NCBI GenBank assembly: GCA_028712355.1 | Contig: JAQTQH010000001.1 | Coordinates: 73,864 to 111,215, forward strand | Origin: Dehalococcoidales bacterium | GTDB taxonomy: Bacteria > Chloroflexota > Dehalococcoidia > Dehalococcoidales > RBG-16-60-22 | Direction: 5' to 3' | DNA length: 37,352 nt | Part shown: piece by piece, positions 8,073 through 17,178 of the stretch | Position numbering within the stretch: the first letter of the stretch is position 1 | How the letters are laid out: each line of letters begins with the position of its first letter | The notes under the pieces: generated by a model | Told to the model about the DNA's origin: nothing | Databases searched by the model: none | What the model saw: the letters and a program-made list of their open reading frames with translations, nothing else | Program-made: the position numbers and the translations under genes

Positions 8073-9125
8073 ATGAGTCTACCCTGTGGCACACGTAACT
8101 ACACCTACGCCGATGACATGGCGATTATGCGTACCAGGACGCACCAGGTCCTGTTTATTGTTTTTCTCGTTTTGCTGTTCACCGCGCCGTACTACCTGGG
8201 CAACTACTGGCTGGGGGTGGTCAACCTCATCGGCATTACGCTGATTGCCGCCCTGGGCTTGAACCTGCTCATGGGCTACTGCGGGCAGCTTTCCATCGGG
8301 CATGCCGGCTTCATTGCCGTGGGCGCCTACACTACCGCCGTACTTACCGGGCGCTTCGAATTACCTTTCCTGGTTGGGCTTCTCGGCGCGGGACTGATGG
8401 CGGGGCTGGTGGGGCTTATCTTCGGGCTGCCTTCCATCCGCGTCAAGGGGTTCTACCTTGCCATCACGACCATCGCGGCGCAGATTATCATCATCTGGGT
8501 CATCAACCACTGGAGCCTGACCGGCGGATTTGTCGGTATAAAAGTGCCCTATGCTTCTATCGGCGGACTGGTGTTCCGCAGCGAGTCCAGCCAGTTCTAT
8601 TTGATTATGACCATAGCTGCGCTGTGCACCTTCTGCGCCAAGAACCTGGCGCGGACACGGGTAGGCCGGGCGTTCATCGCCGTGCGGGACAATGACCTCG
8701 CCGCCGAGGTAATGGGCATCAACCTGCTCTACTATAAGCTGCTCGCCTTCTTCATCGGCTGTTTTCTGGCGGGCATCGCCGGGGCGCTCCTTGCCCACTG
8801 GATCGGCTACATGCAGACCGAACAGTTCAGCCTCACGGAGTCCATTCTGTACGTGGGTATGATTATTATCGGCGGTCTGGGTACCACGCTGGGTCCCATC
8901 CTGGGCGTCGTCTTCATCCGCCTGCTCCAGCAGGTACTGGCAACACAGATTGTCCCATTTTTGGAAGAAACCATGACCTTTCTGCCTTCCGGGTTTGCCA
9001 CCGGCATTGGCCCCATGATTTTCGGGTTAGCCATTATCCTGTTCCTTATCATCGAACCCCGGGGCATGGCGCACCGCTGGAATCTGTTCAAGTCGGCTTA
9101 CCACCTCTGGCCTTTTTCCTATTAG
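8073..9125 (+). CDS. livM: branched-chain amino acid-type ABC transporter permease (LivM family)
   Basis: IALGLNLLMGYCGQLSIGHAGFIAVGAYTTAVLTGRF ... RVGRAFIAVRDNDLAAEVMGIN. Confidence 0.92.
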   Translation: MSLPCGTRNYTYADDMAIMRTRTHQVLFIVFLVLLFTAPYYLGNYWLGVVNLIGITLIAALGLNLLMGYCGQLSIGHAGFIAVGAYTTAVLTGRFELPFLVGLLGAGLMAGLVGLIFGLPSIRVKGFYLAITTIAAQIIIIWVINHWSLTGGFVGIKVPYASIGGLVFRSESSQFYLIMTIAALCTFCAKNLARTRVGRAFIAVRDNDLAAEVMGINLLYYKLLAFFIGCFLAGIAGALLAHWIGYMQTEQFSLTESILYVGMIIIGGLGTTLGPILGVVFIRLLQQVLATQIVPFLEETMTFLPSGFATGIGPMIFGLAIILFLIIEPRGMAHRWNLFKSAYHLWPFSY

Positions 9126-9202
9126 TTCCATGAGGAGGAACAAAGTTATGTAGGTGTCAGTATTTTCAACGATAACTACTTGAAAAATATTAGAGGAGAA
9201 CT

Positions 9203-10459
9203 GTGAAAAAGACATTAATATTAGTATCCCTGTTCCTCTGCCTGGCGCTGCTGCTGGGCACCCTGCCGCTTTCCGCCTGCGGCAAGCCCGCCGCGGAAAA
9301 ATTCCTCAAAGTAGGCATGATGACCCCCTCGACGGGTGCTGCTGCGGAAAAGGGCGCGCCGGGCGGCGATGGCGTCCGCGATGCCATCGAGTACATCAAT
9401 AACGAACTGGGCGGAGTCAACGGCATTCCCATCAAACTACTCTGGAGAGACAGCGGCTACGATGCCAGCAAAGCTGCCACCATCGTCAAAGAGTATATGG
9501 CAGAAGGCGCCCTCATGTTCACCACCCATGCTTCGGCGGAAATGACCTGGGTCATGGAACTGGCTAACCGCGCCGAGTTTCCCGGTATGGCAACCTATAC
9601 CGCACCAAACATTTACCGCCCGCCCCAGCACATCTACGGGCAATTGCCGGACTACGGCGACGACTGGAGCGCCTTTGCCGATTATTATTTGAAGAACATC
9701 TGGAAAGGTAGCGGCAAACCCCGGATGGCGCTGCACCTGCTCAACAACTCCACCGGCTACGGCGCCCGCGACGCCGCCAAGGCGCTGGCGGACAAGATGG
9801 GCATTGAAATCGTGGCAATCGAAGAACACACAGCCACCTCTATCTCGGAAACCGATAGTCTGAACCGCATTAAAGCCGCCAAGGCGGATGTGCTTTATAT
9901 TTCCAGCACCCCCAAACCCACCGCCCTCATCGTCAAAAACGCCCGCGAGCTGGGGATGTTCCCCGCGATGACCATCGGTTCGGGACATGCCGGGCTGACC
10001 AAGGCGCTCGTTGACCTTGCCGGCGCCGATGTAGCGGAAGGCGTTTATGGCGTGTTCCCCACGGTAAGCTGGGGCGATAATGTGCCCGGCATGGCGAAAA
10101 TAGTGGAGTACGCCCAGAAGCTGCACCCCGCGGATGTCGGCAACCTGGACTACCTCTCATGCTGGTCGGCAGCCCTGACTGTCGCCGAGATTCTCAAGAC
10201 AACATTGGAAACAACCAGCTACGATGTGCTCGCCAAGGGCAACGTGGAATCCTGGCGCGCCATCGAGAAGAACGGCATCCAGAAGCTGAACTATGATGCC
10301 GCCGGCCTGCATGGCCCTGCGAAGTATGTCGAGGGGGACAACCGCCTCGCCAAGTCGGTGCGCGTTCTCCAGGTAAAAAGCGGGCAGATAGTGCCGGTAA
10401 GCAACTGGGTGGATGCCCCGGTGGTCAAATACGAGGAATATAGCTGGTTCGGTAATTAA
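9203..10459 (+). CDS. ABC transporter substrate-binding lipoprotein (Leu/Ile/Val-binding family)
   Basis: Signal peptide with lipobox LSAC; LKVGMMTPSTGAAAEKGAPGGDGVRDAIEYINNELGGVNGIPIKLLWRDSGYD. Confidence 0.9.
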   Translation: MKKTLILVSLFLCLALLLGTLPLSACGKPAAEKFLKVGMMTPSTGAAAEKGAPGGDGVRDAIEYINNELGGVNGIPIKLLWRDSGYDASKAATIVKEYMAEGALMFTTHASAEMTWVMELANRAEFPGMATYTAPNIYRPPQHIYGQLPDYGDDWSAFADYYLKNIWKGSGKPRMALHLLNNSTGYGARDAAKALADKMGIEIVAIEEHTATSISETDSLNRIKAAKADVLYISSTPKPTALIVKNARELGMFPAMTIGSGHAGLTKALVDLAGADVAEGVYGVFPTVSWGDNVPGMAKIVEYAQKLHPADVGNLDYLSCWSAALTVAEILKTTLETTSYDVLAKGNVESWRAIEKNGIQKLNYDAAGLHGPAKYVEGDNRLAKSVRVLQVKSGQIVPVSNWVDAPVVKYEEYSWFGN

Positions 10460-10472
10460 TAGATAGTATTTG

Positions 10473-10549
10473 TGTCATTGCGAGCGAAGCGCAGCAATCT
10501 CTCAAGCGTACGGTATTGCTTCGGGCGGCATGACGCCCTCGCAATGACA
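10473..10549. repeat. palindromic intergenic repeat, TGTCATTGCGAG family
   Basis: TGTCATTGCGAGCGAAGCGCAGCAATCTC...TATTGCTTC...CCCTCGCAATGACA. Confidence 0.85.
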
Positions 10550-10619
10550 CGGTGAATGTTTAGTCGGTTTCTCTCATGCAGTATAATGCAAGAAGCGTTA
10601 TGGCCGGAAGGAAGATTAA

Positions 10620-11411
10620 ATGCTTAAGCTGAACAACATTGAGGTCACCTATCTCAATGTTATCCGCGTGCTGCACGGCGTCTCCCTCAACGTGCCGGAG
10701 GGCGCTATTGTTGCGTTGCTGGGTGCCAACGGCGCAGGGAAGAGCACCACACTCAAAGCTATCTCCGGGCTGCTGCGCGTGGAAGAAGGCGAGGTCACCG
10801 ACGGCAGCATTGAGTGGAACGGCGAGCGAATCGATAAGAAAGGCGCCGAGGAAATCGGGCGGCTGGGCATCCTCCAGGCGCTGGAAGGCCGGCGCGTCTT
10901 CGGGCACCTGACCGCCGAGGAGAACCTGATGGTGGGAGCATTCACCCGCCGCGACCGGCGCGCCGTCAAGAGCGACCTTGAGATGGTCTATCATTATTTC
11001 CCACGCCTCAAAGACCTGCGGCATAATACCGCCGGTTACCTCTCGGGCGGCGAACAGCAGATGCTGGTCATCGGGCGCGCCATGATGGCGACCCCCAAAT
11101 TGATGATGCTCGATGAGCCGTCGCTGGGGCTGGCGCCTCTGCTGGTGGAGGAAATCTACAATATCATCAAGCGGTTCAACACCGAGCAGAAGACCTCGGT
11201 ACTGCTGGTGGAACAGAACGTGCGTATTGCATTAAGTATTGCCAACTACGGCTATGTTATGGAAAACGGCCGCGTCGTGCTGGACGGCACCGCCGATTTC
11301 CTGCGCAACAACGAGGACGTGAAGGAGTTTTACATCGGACTGTCCGCCGTCGGGGCGAAGAAAAGCTACCGGGAAGTGAAACATTATAAAAGGCGCAAGC
11401 GATGGCTGTAA
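10620..11411 (+). CDS. livF: ABC transporter ATP-binding protein (LivF family)
   Basis: Walker A GANGAGKSTT; signature YLSGGEQQMLVIGRAMM; Walker B LMMLDEPSLGLAP. Confidence 0.92.
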   Translation: MLKLNNIEVTYLNVIRVLHGVSLNVPEGAIVALLGANGAGKSTTLKAISGLLRVEEGEVTDGSIEWNGERIDKKGAEEIGRLGILQALEGRRVFGHLTAEENLMVGAFTRRDRRAVKSDLEMVYHYFPRLKDLRHNTAGYLSGGEQQMLVIGRAMMATPKLMMLDEPSLGLAPLLVEEIYNIIKRFNTEQKTSVLLVEQNVRIALSIANYGYVMENGRVVLDGTADFLRNNEDVKEFYIGLSAVGAKKSYREVKHYKRRKRWL

Positions 11412-12679
11412 AGAAGGACTATTACGACGAACTGGAGACCATGACATCAGAGGCGCGCGAGAAGTATCGGAACGAGAAGCTGGCGGAGACCGTCAGTCAC
11501 GCCTATCGCTACGCGCCGACCGCGAGAGAAATCTTCGATAAAGCCGGCGTCAAGCCGGAGCAGGTGCGCACCGTCAAAGACCTGGAAAAGCTGCCCGTCA
11601 CCCGCAAGAACGACCTGATTGAGTTGCAGAAGAAGCACCCGCCCTACGGCGGCTTGCTCTGCGTCGCGCCGGAAGAAGTCGACCGTGTCTTCATCTCCCC
11701 GGGGCCGCTTTACGAGCCTATCCAGCACGCCGATATACGGTGGTTTGCCAGGGCATTCTGGGCGGCCGGTTTCCGCAAGGGCGACGTGGTGATGAACACC
11801 TTTACCTATCACCTCTCGCCGGCGGGCATCCTCTTTCATGAAGCCATCCGCGATTGCGGTGCCACGGCAATACCGATGGGCACCGGCAACACGGAAATCC
11901 AGGTGCAGACCATGCGAGACCTCAAAGTGACCGGCTTTGTGGGGACGCCCACTTTTTTGATGAACGTTATTAAGCGGGCGGAAGAACTGGGACTAAAGCC
12001 GCGCACCGACTTTGCCCTGACCAAAGCCTGGTTCACCGGCGAGATGCTGCCGACCTCGCTGCGCAAGACATTTGAAGAGGACTATCATATTAATACGTCG
12101 CAGGCTTACGCCGTCACCGAGCCGGGCGGCGCCATCGCCTACGAATGCCCGCAGAAATCGGGCTTGCATTTCATGGACGAGTACGTCATCGAGATTATCG
12201 ACCCGCAGACGGGCAAGCAGCTTGGCCCCGGCGAGGTGGGCGAAATCGTGGTAACGCCCATTCACAATCGGCAGTGGGGGCTTATCCGCTTCGGCACCGG
12301 CGACCTCTCCTCCTATACGACCGAAAGATGTCCCTGCGGGCGGACGGCAGACCGACTGAGCGGCATTGTGGGGCGTGCCGGGGATGCGGTAAAGGTGCGG
12401 GGGATGTTTGTGGTGGGCAGGCAGGCGGAACAGGTGCTGGCGGGCTTTGGGACAGTCTCGCGCTTTCAACTGGTGGTCACCCGGCAGGAACACCGCGATG
12501 AAATGACCCTCAAGCTTGAGCTCAAGGACGACAAGGCGGATATGCAGGAGCTAGCGAAGGGCATAAACCAGAAGTTCCAGGATGTCTGCCGGGTCAAGCC
12601 GGACAAAATCGAGTTCGTTAAGGCAGGTGTAATTCCTGAAAAAGCGCCGAAGATAGTGGATGAGCGGAAGTGGACGTAG
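11402..12679 (+). CDS. phenylacetate-CoA ligase family protein (PaaK-like AMP-forming ligase)
   Basis: YYDELETMTSEAREKYRNEKL; LEKLPVTRKNDLIELQ; RFGTGDLSSYTTERCPCGRTADRLSGIVGRAGDAVKVRGMFV; overlaps livF stop. Confidence 0.88.
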   Translation: MAVKKDYYDELETMTSEAREKYRNEKLAETVSHAYRYAPTAREIFDKAGVKPEQVRTVKDLEKLPVTRKNDLIELQKKHPPYGGLLCVAPEEVDRVFISPGPLYEPIQHADIRWFARAFWAAGFRKGDVVMNTFTYHLSPAGILFHEAIRDCGATAIPMGTGNTEIQVQTMRDLKVTGFVGTPTFLMNVIKRAEELGLKPRTDFALTKAWFTGEMLPTSLRKTFEEDYHINTSQAYAVTEPGGAIAYECPQKSGLHFMDEYVIEIIDPQTGKQLGPGEVGEIVVTPIHNRQWGLIRFGTGDLSSYTTERCPCGRTADRLSGIVGRAGDAVKVRGMFVVGRQAEQVLAGFGTVSRFQLVVTRQEHRDEMTLKLELKDDKADMQELAKGINQKFQDVCRVKPDKIEFVKAGVIPEKAPKIVDERKWT

Positions 12680-12759
12680 AATCTGTGTCATTTCATGGCT
12701 TCGCTTTCCACTAACGGTGAGTCTAATATATTAAGAAGAGGAAATTCTCGCCATAAACT

Positions 12760-12845
12760 ATACTAGTGTAGTGTCTCAAAGACAGCTTTACAATGGGCGA
12801 CCTTAGATTCATTGTCAAGATATTACGGTTACACTACACTAGTAT
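12760..12845. mobile_element. MITE-like 86-bp inverted-repeat element
   Basis: Perfect 15-bp inverted repeats ATACTAGTGTAGTGT (12760-12774) / ACACTACACTAGTAT (12831-12845); second inner inverted match ACAATG/CATTGT; TA at the outer ends. Confidence 0.6.
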
Positions 12846-12881
12846 TTAAATAACAGTATAATTTTTTATTATAAAGTTAAA

Positions 12882-13514
12882 ATGACAGAATTTGATGCGA
12901 TGAAACACTATCTAGAAATGGACGCCGAGGTAAACAAGATTCGAACGAAACTCAACTTCCAGAGGGCTGTGCAGAATAGCTTCAAGTTTCTGGTAGATAA
13001 ATATGGTTTTCATTGTCTAGGGGCTAATTTGTTATTGGTAAAGTATGAATCAAAAGATATATTCGTAAAGATCTACCACGACCGTCTATCTTATGAAATA
13101 GAACTGTACATCGGACTTAAAGCCAAAAATCCCGACAAAGAAATAGGGTATACCCTAGTAGAGATAATGAATATGGCTGGTGATGAGACTTTTATAGATT
13201 TTAAAGCAAGAACATGCACAGAAATGGCAGACAATATAAAAAAAGTCTCGGATTTAATAATGAAGTATGGGACTAAAGCGCTTGAGGGTGACGCTGATTT
13301 CTTTTCTCAATTAGATGCCATTAGGAAGAAAAACTCATGCAAAACCATGATTGAGGAAAAAGAGAAATATATTACTCCAGATGTCGAAAGAGCCTGGAAA
13401 AAACGAGACTATAAACAGGTGGCAAAATTGTACGGGGCTTATGAAAATTACTTAACTCAAGGCGAAAAACTTAAGCTTGAATATGCTCGAAAACAGTTGA
13501 ACCTAATGAAGTAA
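12882..13514 (+). CDS. hypothetical protein (AT-rich accessory gene)
   Basis: 210-aa ORF, charged, no recognised motif; AT-rich relative to both flanks. Confidence 0.65.
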   Translation: MTEFDAMKHYLEMDAEVNKIRTKLNFQRAVQNSFKFLVDKYGFHCLGANLLLVKYESKDIFVKIYHDRLSYEIELYIGLKAKNPDKEIGYTLVEIMNMAGDETFIDFKARTCTEMADNIKKVSDLIMKYGTKALEGDADFFSQLDAIRKKNSCKTMIEEKEKYITPDVERAWKKRDYKQVAKLYGAYENYLTQGEKLKLEYARKQLNLMK

Positions 13515-13567
13515 GAACAATAGCCTTTCGGTTAGACAGACTCACCACGAGCGGAAACAGTCCTGCT

Positions 13568-14398
13568 TTATTTCTTCTCTTCGCCGAGGTAGGCGGCAAT
13601 CACCTGCGGGTTGCTCTTGACCTCTTCCGGAGTGCCTTCGGCAATCTTGCGCCCGAAGTCCAGCACGGCGATGCGGTCGGCCAGGTCCATCACCACGCCC
13701 ATGTCATGCTCGACGAGGATGATGCAGCTCACCCCATCGCGCAGCACCGGCGTATCCGGGTAGGTCTCGCCCTGCCCCTCGAAAATGTCCACGATAAAGC
13801 GTGCGATGTCCTCTTTCTCTTCCAGGTTCATCCCTGCCATCGGCTCGTCAAGTAAAAGGACTTTAGGCTGCAATGCCAGCGCCCGCCCCAGCTCCACCCT
13901 TTTTCTCATGCCGTAGGGCAGCGAGCCGACTACTTTCTTGCGGATAGGCTCAATTTCCAGAAAGTCGATTATGTCCTCGACGACCCTGCGGTGCGCTACC
14001 TCTTCCTTGTGCGCCGGACCGAAGTACAGGGCGCTGGCGAGGGGATTCTGTTTCATCAGGACATGCCGCGCCGCCATAATGTTGTCCAGGGTGCTCAAGC
14101 CGGTGTACAGCTCGATGTTCTGGAAGGTGCGCGCCAGCCCCATCCTGGCTGCGCGGTCGGGGCGGATGCGAGTGATGCGTTTATCTTCAAAATAGATTTC
14201 CCCCTGCTGCGGCTTGTAGAAACCGTTGATACAGTTCAGCACGCAGGTCTTGCCCGCGCCGTTGGGACCGATAATCGCCAGGATTTCTTTATCCCTGATA
14301 TCCAGGCTGACATCGCTGAGGGCTTTGACGCCACCGAAGGAAAGAGATAGATTCTCGATGCGGATTTTGACGGGACTGCTGCTAGCACTAGCGGTCAC
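13568..14398 (-). CDS. livG: ABC transporter ATP-binding protein (LivG family)
   Basis: VKIRIENLSLSFGGVKALSDVSLDIRDKEILAIIGPNGAGKTCVLNCINGFYKP; RVELGRALALQPKVLLLDEPMAGMN. GTG start at 14398 overlaps the upstream stop (GTGA). Confidence 0.9.
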   Translation of the reverse strand: MTASASSSPVKIRIENLSLSFGGVKALSDVSLDIRDKEILAIIGPNGAGKTCVLNCINGFYKPQQGEIYFEDKRITRIRPDRAARMGLARTFQNIELYTGLSTLDNIMAARHVLMKQNPLASALYFGPAHKEEVAHRRVVEDIIDFLEIEPIRKKVVGSLPYGMRKRVELGRALALQPKVLLLDEPMAGMNLEEKEDIARFIVDIFEGQGETYPDTPVLRDGVSCIILVEHDMGVVMDLADRIAVLDFGRKIAEGTPEEVKSNPQVIAAYLGEEKK

Positions 14399-14637
14399 GG
14401 CTGTCCCTTCGCTTTCGCTTGTTCGGCGAGTAGCTTTTCGCGATATTGCATTGCGGAAGGACAATCGGGGCCGGTGCAACCGGTTCCCTTTACCGGCGCT
14501 TTGCTATTTTTGGCTGATTTGTGATATTTCTGATAACCCGTGCATTTTACCGAGCCGTCGCGGTAGACCATGATGGTCACTTCATCGTCAGCAGACTCGC
14601 AGTGAACGGTGGTCGCGGTTACCTGCCAGTTAAACAT
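14395..14637 (-). CDS. small conserved-looking hypothetical protein (80 aa)
   Basis: Lies 12 nt after the MBL gene and overlaps the livG start (GTGA); MFNWQVTATTVHCESADDEVTIMVYRDGSVKCTGYQKY. Confidence 0.7.
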   Translation of the reverse strand: MFNWQVTATTVHCESADDEVTIMVYRDGSVKCTGYQKYHKSAKNSKAPVKGTGCTGPDCPSAMQYREKLLAEQAKAKGQP

Positions 14638-14649
14638 CTTGCCAAATTT

Positions 14650-15633
14650 CTACGCCAGCGAATAAACTGCTTTCCCGTTGGGACTGTTACGACGCACCTT
14701 GCCCCTCTTTTCGAGGTATATCACATGCGCCATGGTTTCCCCAAAGGCAAACCATTTCTGCGGCGGCGGGAACTCCTCCCAGGTCCTGGCGGTGATGTCC
14801 CATTTGATATGCGGAGCTATCTGGAGAGCATTCAGATCTCTACCGTCAAGTGCCGCCAGCACTTCGTCAAGGCGGGCGCGATGGTGCTCCTTCAACTCTC
14901 GGACCCTGCCATGCAGGTCGTGCACCAGGCGGCGGTGCCCGGTCAGCACCAGATTGACATCGAGAGCATCAACCTTGTCCAGATTGGCAAGGTATTCGCC
15001 CAGAGAGTCTCCCATCTCCAGCCAGTAGGCGATGTTTGGTGTAATATCGAAGAGAATATGGTCGCCGGCGACCAGTATTTTTTTGTTGGGCTCGTACAGG
15101 CTGGTGTGGCCGGGCGAGTGCCCCGAGGTAGAGACGCACTTGAAATGAAAGTCGCCGATATCAATGACGTCCCCATCTTTGACGATGGTGAAATCGACCT
15201 TACGCTTGAGACCATACTTGTGTGCCGGATGGCTTTCCATGGAGTTGCGCACGGTATCCGCAGGGAAGCCGTTCGCCACGTAAACATCCATGAGTTTCTG
15301 CCAGTAATCCGTCCAGTTTTCCCGCTGGGCATTAATCTGCTTTGCTTCCGGCGCGTTGAAATAGACCTTTGAGCTGTCCTGGGCGAGCGTCCCCGTCAGC
15401 CCCATATGGTCGACATGCAGGTGAGTTACGAAAATATCCGTTTTGTTAAGGTCAACACCGAGCTTCTGCACCGTAGCATTCATTTCATTGAGGCACTCTT
15501 CACGGTTGAAGCCGGTATCGATGATGAGGAACCGGTCGCCGCCTTTGACGATATAAGAGTTGAGCCACTTGAGCGGGCTTTTCGGCAGCGGGATTTCCGC
15601 GCGGTACAAATTGGGAATAATTTCTTCAATCAT
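14650..15633 (-). CDS. MBL fold metallo-hydrolase
   Basis: FLIIDTGFN; IFVTHLHVDHMG; VSTSGHSPGHTSLY; ILVAGDHILFDITP; start MIEEIIPNLYRAEIPLP with GGAGGT upstream. Confidence 0.93.
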   Translation of the reverse strand: MIEEIIPNLYRAEIPLPKSPLKWLNSYIVKGGDRFLIIDTGFNREECLNEMNATVQKLGVDLNKTDIFVTHLHVDHMGLTGTLAQDSSKVYFNAPEAKQINAQRENWTDYWQKLMDVYVANGFPADTVRNSMESHPAHKYGLKRKVDFTIVKDGDVIDIGDFHFKCVSTSGHSPGHTSLYEPNKKILVAGDHILFDITPNIAYWLEMGDSLGEYLANLDKVDALDVNLVLTGHRRLVHDLHGRVRELKEHHRARLDEVLAALDGRDLNALQIAPHIKWDITARTWEEFPPPQKWFAFGETMAHVIYLEKRGKVRRNSPNGKAVYSLA

Positions 15634-15786
15634 GCTACGGGGAACACCTCCCTCAACAATCTCTGCGCTTCTATTATAACACACATCACTCGCCGCATGC
15701 TGAGATACGAAGTGGGACTAAAATCACTTGACCACCTGCGGGATAAGTGCGACAATACAAATAGAGACCATCTGGGGAGGAAGCTC

Positions 15787-16047
15787 ATGCCAATATACGA
15801 ATATATTTGCTCCGATTGCAAGTGTAAATTTGAAGAACTGCGCCCACAGAGCCGGGCTGAGGAAGATGCCCCTTGCCCGCGCTGCCATAAACCCGCCAAA
15901 CGCAAGATGTCGGCATTCCGGGCGAACTTCGTCAAAAGTATCGGCGATTATACCGCCATGGCGGAGGCTATGGCGAAAGACAACGCTGGCAGCGGCGGAG
16001 GTTGTGCGAGTTGCGGCGGCGGTAGCTGCAGCACCTGCGGCGGTTAG
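15787..16047 (+). CDS. FmdB family zinc ribbon protein
   Basis: MPIYEYICSDCKCKFEELRPQSRAEEDAPCPRCHKPAKRKMSAF with Gly/Cys-rich tail; start is internal to the longer ORF in the track. Confidence 0.92.
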   Translation: MPIYEYICSDCKCKFEELRPQSRAEEDAPCPRCHKPAKRKMSAFRANFVKSIGDYTAMAEAMAKDNAGSGGGCASCGGGSCSTCGG

Positions 16048-16076
16048 TCCCTCCCTCTGTTCAAAGGAGACCCAAC

Positions 16077-17162
16077 ATGGCAGCACCTTATAAAACGGGT
16101 GTCGCCAACTTACCCCTTCATTACGGCAAAGCCCCGCCCTGGCTTTTCCAGCGCATGGTCAAGCTCGCCCGCGAAATCACCATCGTCATAGTGAGCGATT
16201 TCGGCGCCGCGGAAATGCTGCGCCGCTTATCCCACCCCTACTGGTTCCAGGCTTTCGGCTGTGTGCTGGGCTTCGACTGGCACAGCAGCGGCGTCACCAC
16301 CACGCTCTGCGGCGCTCTCAAGGAAGCACTCAAGGGATTGGAACGGGATTTAGGCTTCTTTGTCGCCGGCGGCAAGGGCAGGACCTCGCGGCAGACTCCC
16401 ACAGAAATAACCGAATGGGGCGAGCGCCTTTCCTTCGACCCGCAGCCGCTGGTCTACGCCAGCCGCATGTCGGCGAAGGTGGACAGCGCTGCTATCCAGG
16501 ACGGCTACCAGCTTTACCACCATTCGTTTTTCTTCACGGATAAGGGCTCGTGGACGGTCGTCCAGCAGGGCATGAACGAGACTAACCGCTACGCCCGCCG
16601 CTACCACTGGCTGAGCGAAGCCGTTACCGATTATGTCAATGAGCCGCATTCCGGTATCCTGGCGGAAACCATCGGGGCGGCGCTCAATCTCGTTGCGGCG
16701 GAAAGCGCCCCGGCGCGCACCACCATCACCGGCATCGCCACGCAGGAGAAACCGGAGAAGACGTTATTAGAACTGAAAAAAATTAAAACGCTGAGCCTGC
16801 CGGCAAGGCACGATATAACCGTAAGTGACCTGCACCCGGACAGCCTGAGCAAGATTATCTTAAGTACTTATGACCGGCAGCCGAAGGATTTTGAACATTT
16901 ATTAGGACTGGAAGGCGTCGGGGCAAAGACCATCCGCGCTCTGAGCCTTATTGCCGAACTGGTCTACGGTGTCGCCCCCAGCTACCGCGACCCAGCCCGC
17001 TACACCTTCGCCCACGGCGGCAAGGACGGCATCCCTTACCCGGTCGACCGTAAAACTTACGACCAGAGTATCGAATTACTCGCCCGCGCTATCCGCCGGA
17101 CGAAGCTCGGCATCAGCGAGCAGAATGACGCATTAAGCAGGCTAAGCCGCCTGATGAAATAA
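16077..17162 (+). CDS. DUF763 domain-containing protein
   Basis: KTGVANLPLHYGKAPPWLFQRMVKLAREI ... FGAAEMLRRLSHPYWFQAFGCVLGFDWHSSGVTTT. Confidence 0.88.
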   Translation: MAAPYKTGVANLPLHYGKAPPWLFQRMVKLAREITIVIVSDFGAAEMLRRLSHPYWFQAFGCVLGFDWHSSGVTTTLCGALKEALKGLERDLGFFVAGGKGRTSRQTPTEITEWGERLSFDPQPLVYASRMSAKVDSAAIQDGYQLYHHSFFFTDKGSWTVVQQGMNETNRYARRYHWLSEAVTDYVNEPHSGILAETIGAALNLVAAESAPARTTITGIATQEKPEKTLLELKKIKTLSLPARHDITVSDLHPDSLSKIILSTYDRQPKDFEHLLGLEGVGAKTIRALSLIAELVYGVAPSYRDPARYTFAHGGKDGIPYPVDRKTYDQSIELLARAIRRTKLGISEQNDALSRLSRLMK

Positions 17163-17178
17163 TTCCAGATTAGGGGAG

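Noticed and set aside
14521-16047. Long + strand ORFs (14521-15372, 15406-15786) opposite the MBL hydrolase
   Set aside because: Antisense shadow ORFs; only the C-terminal part from 15787 (FmdB) has a protein-family signature and start context
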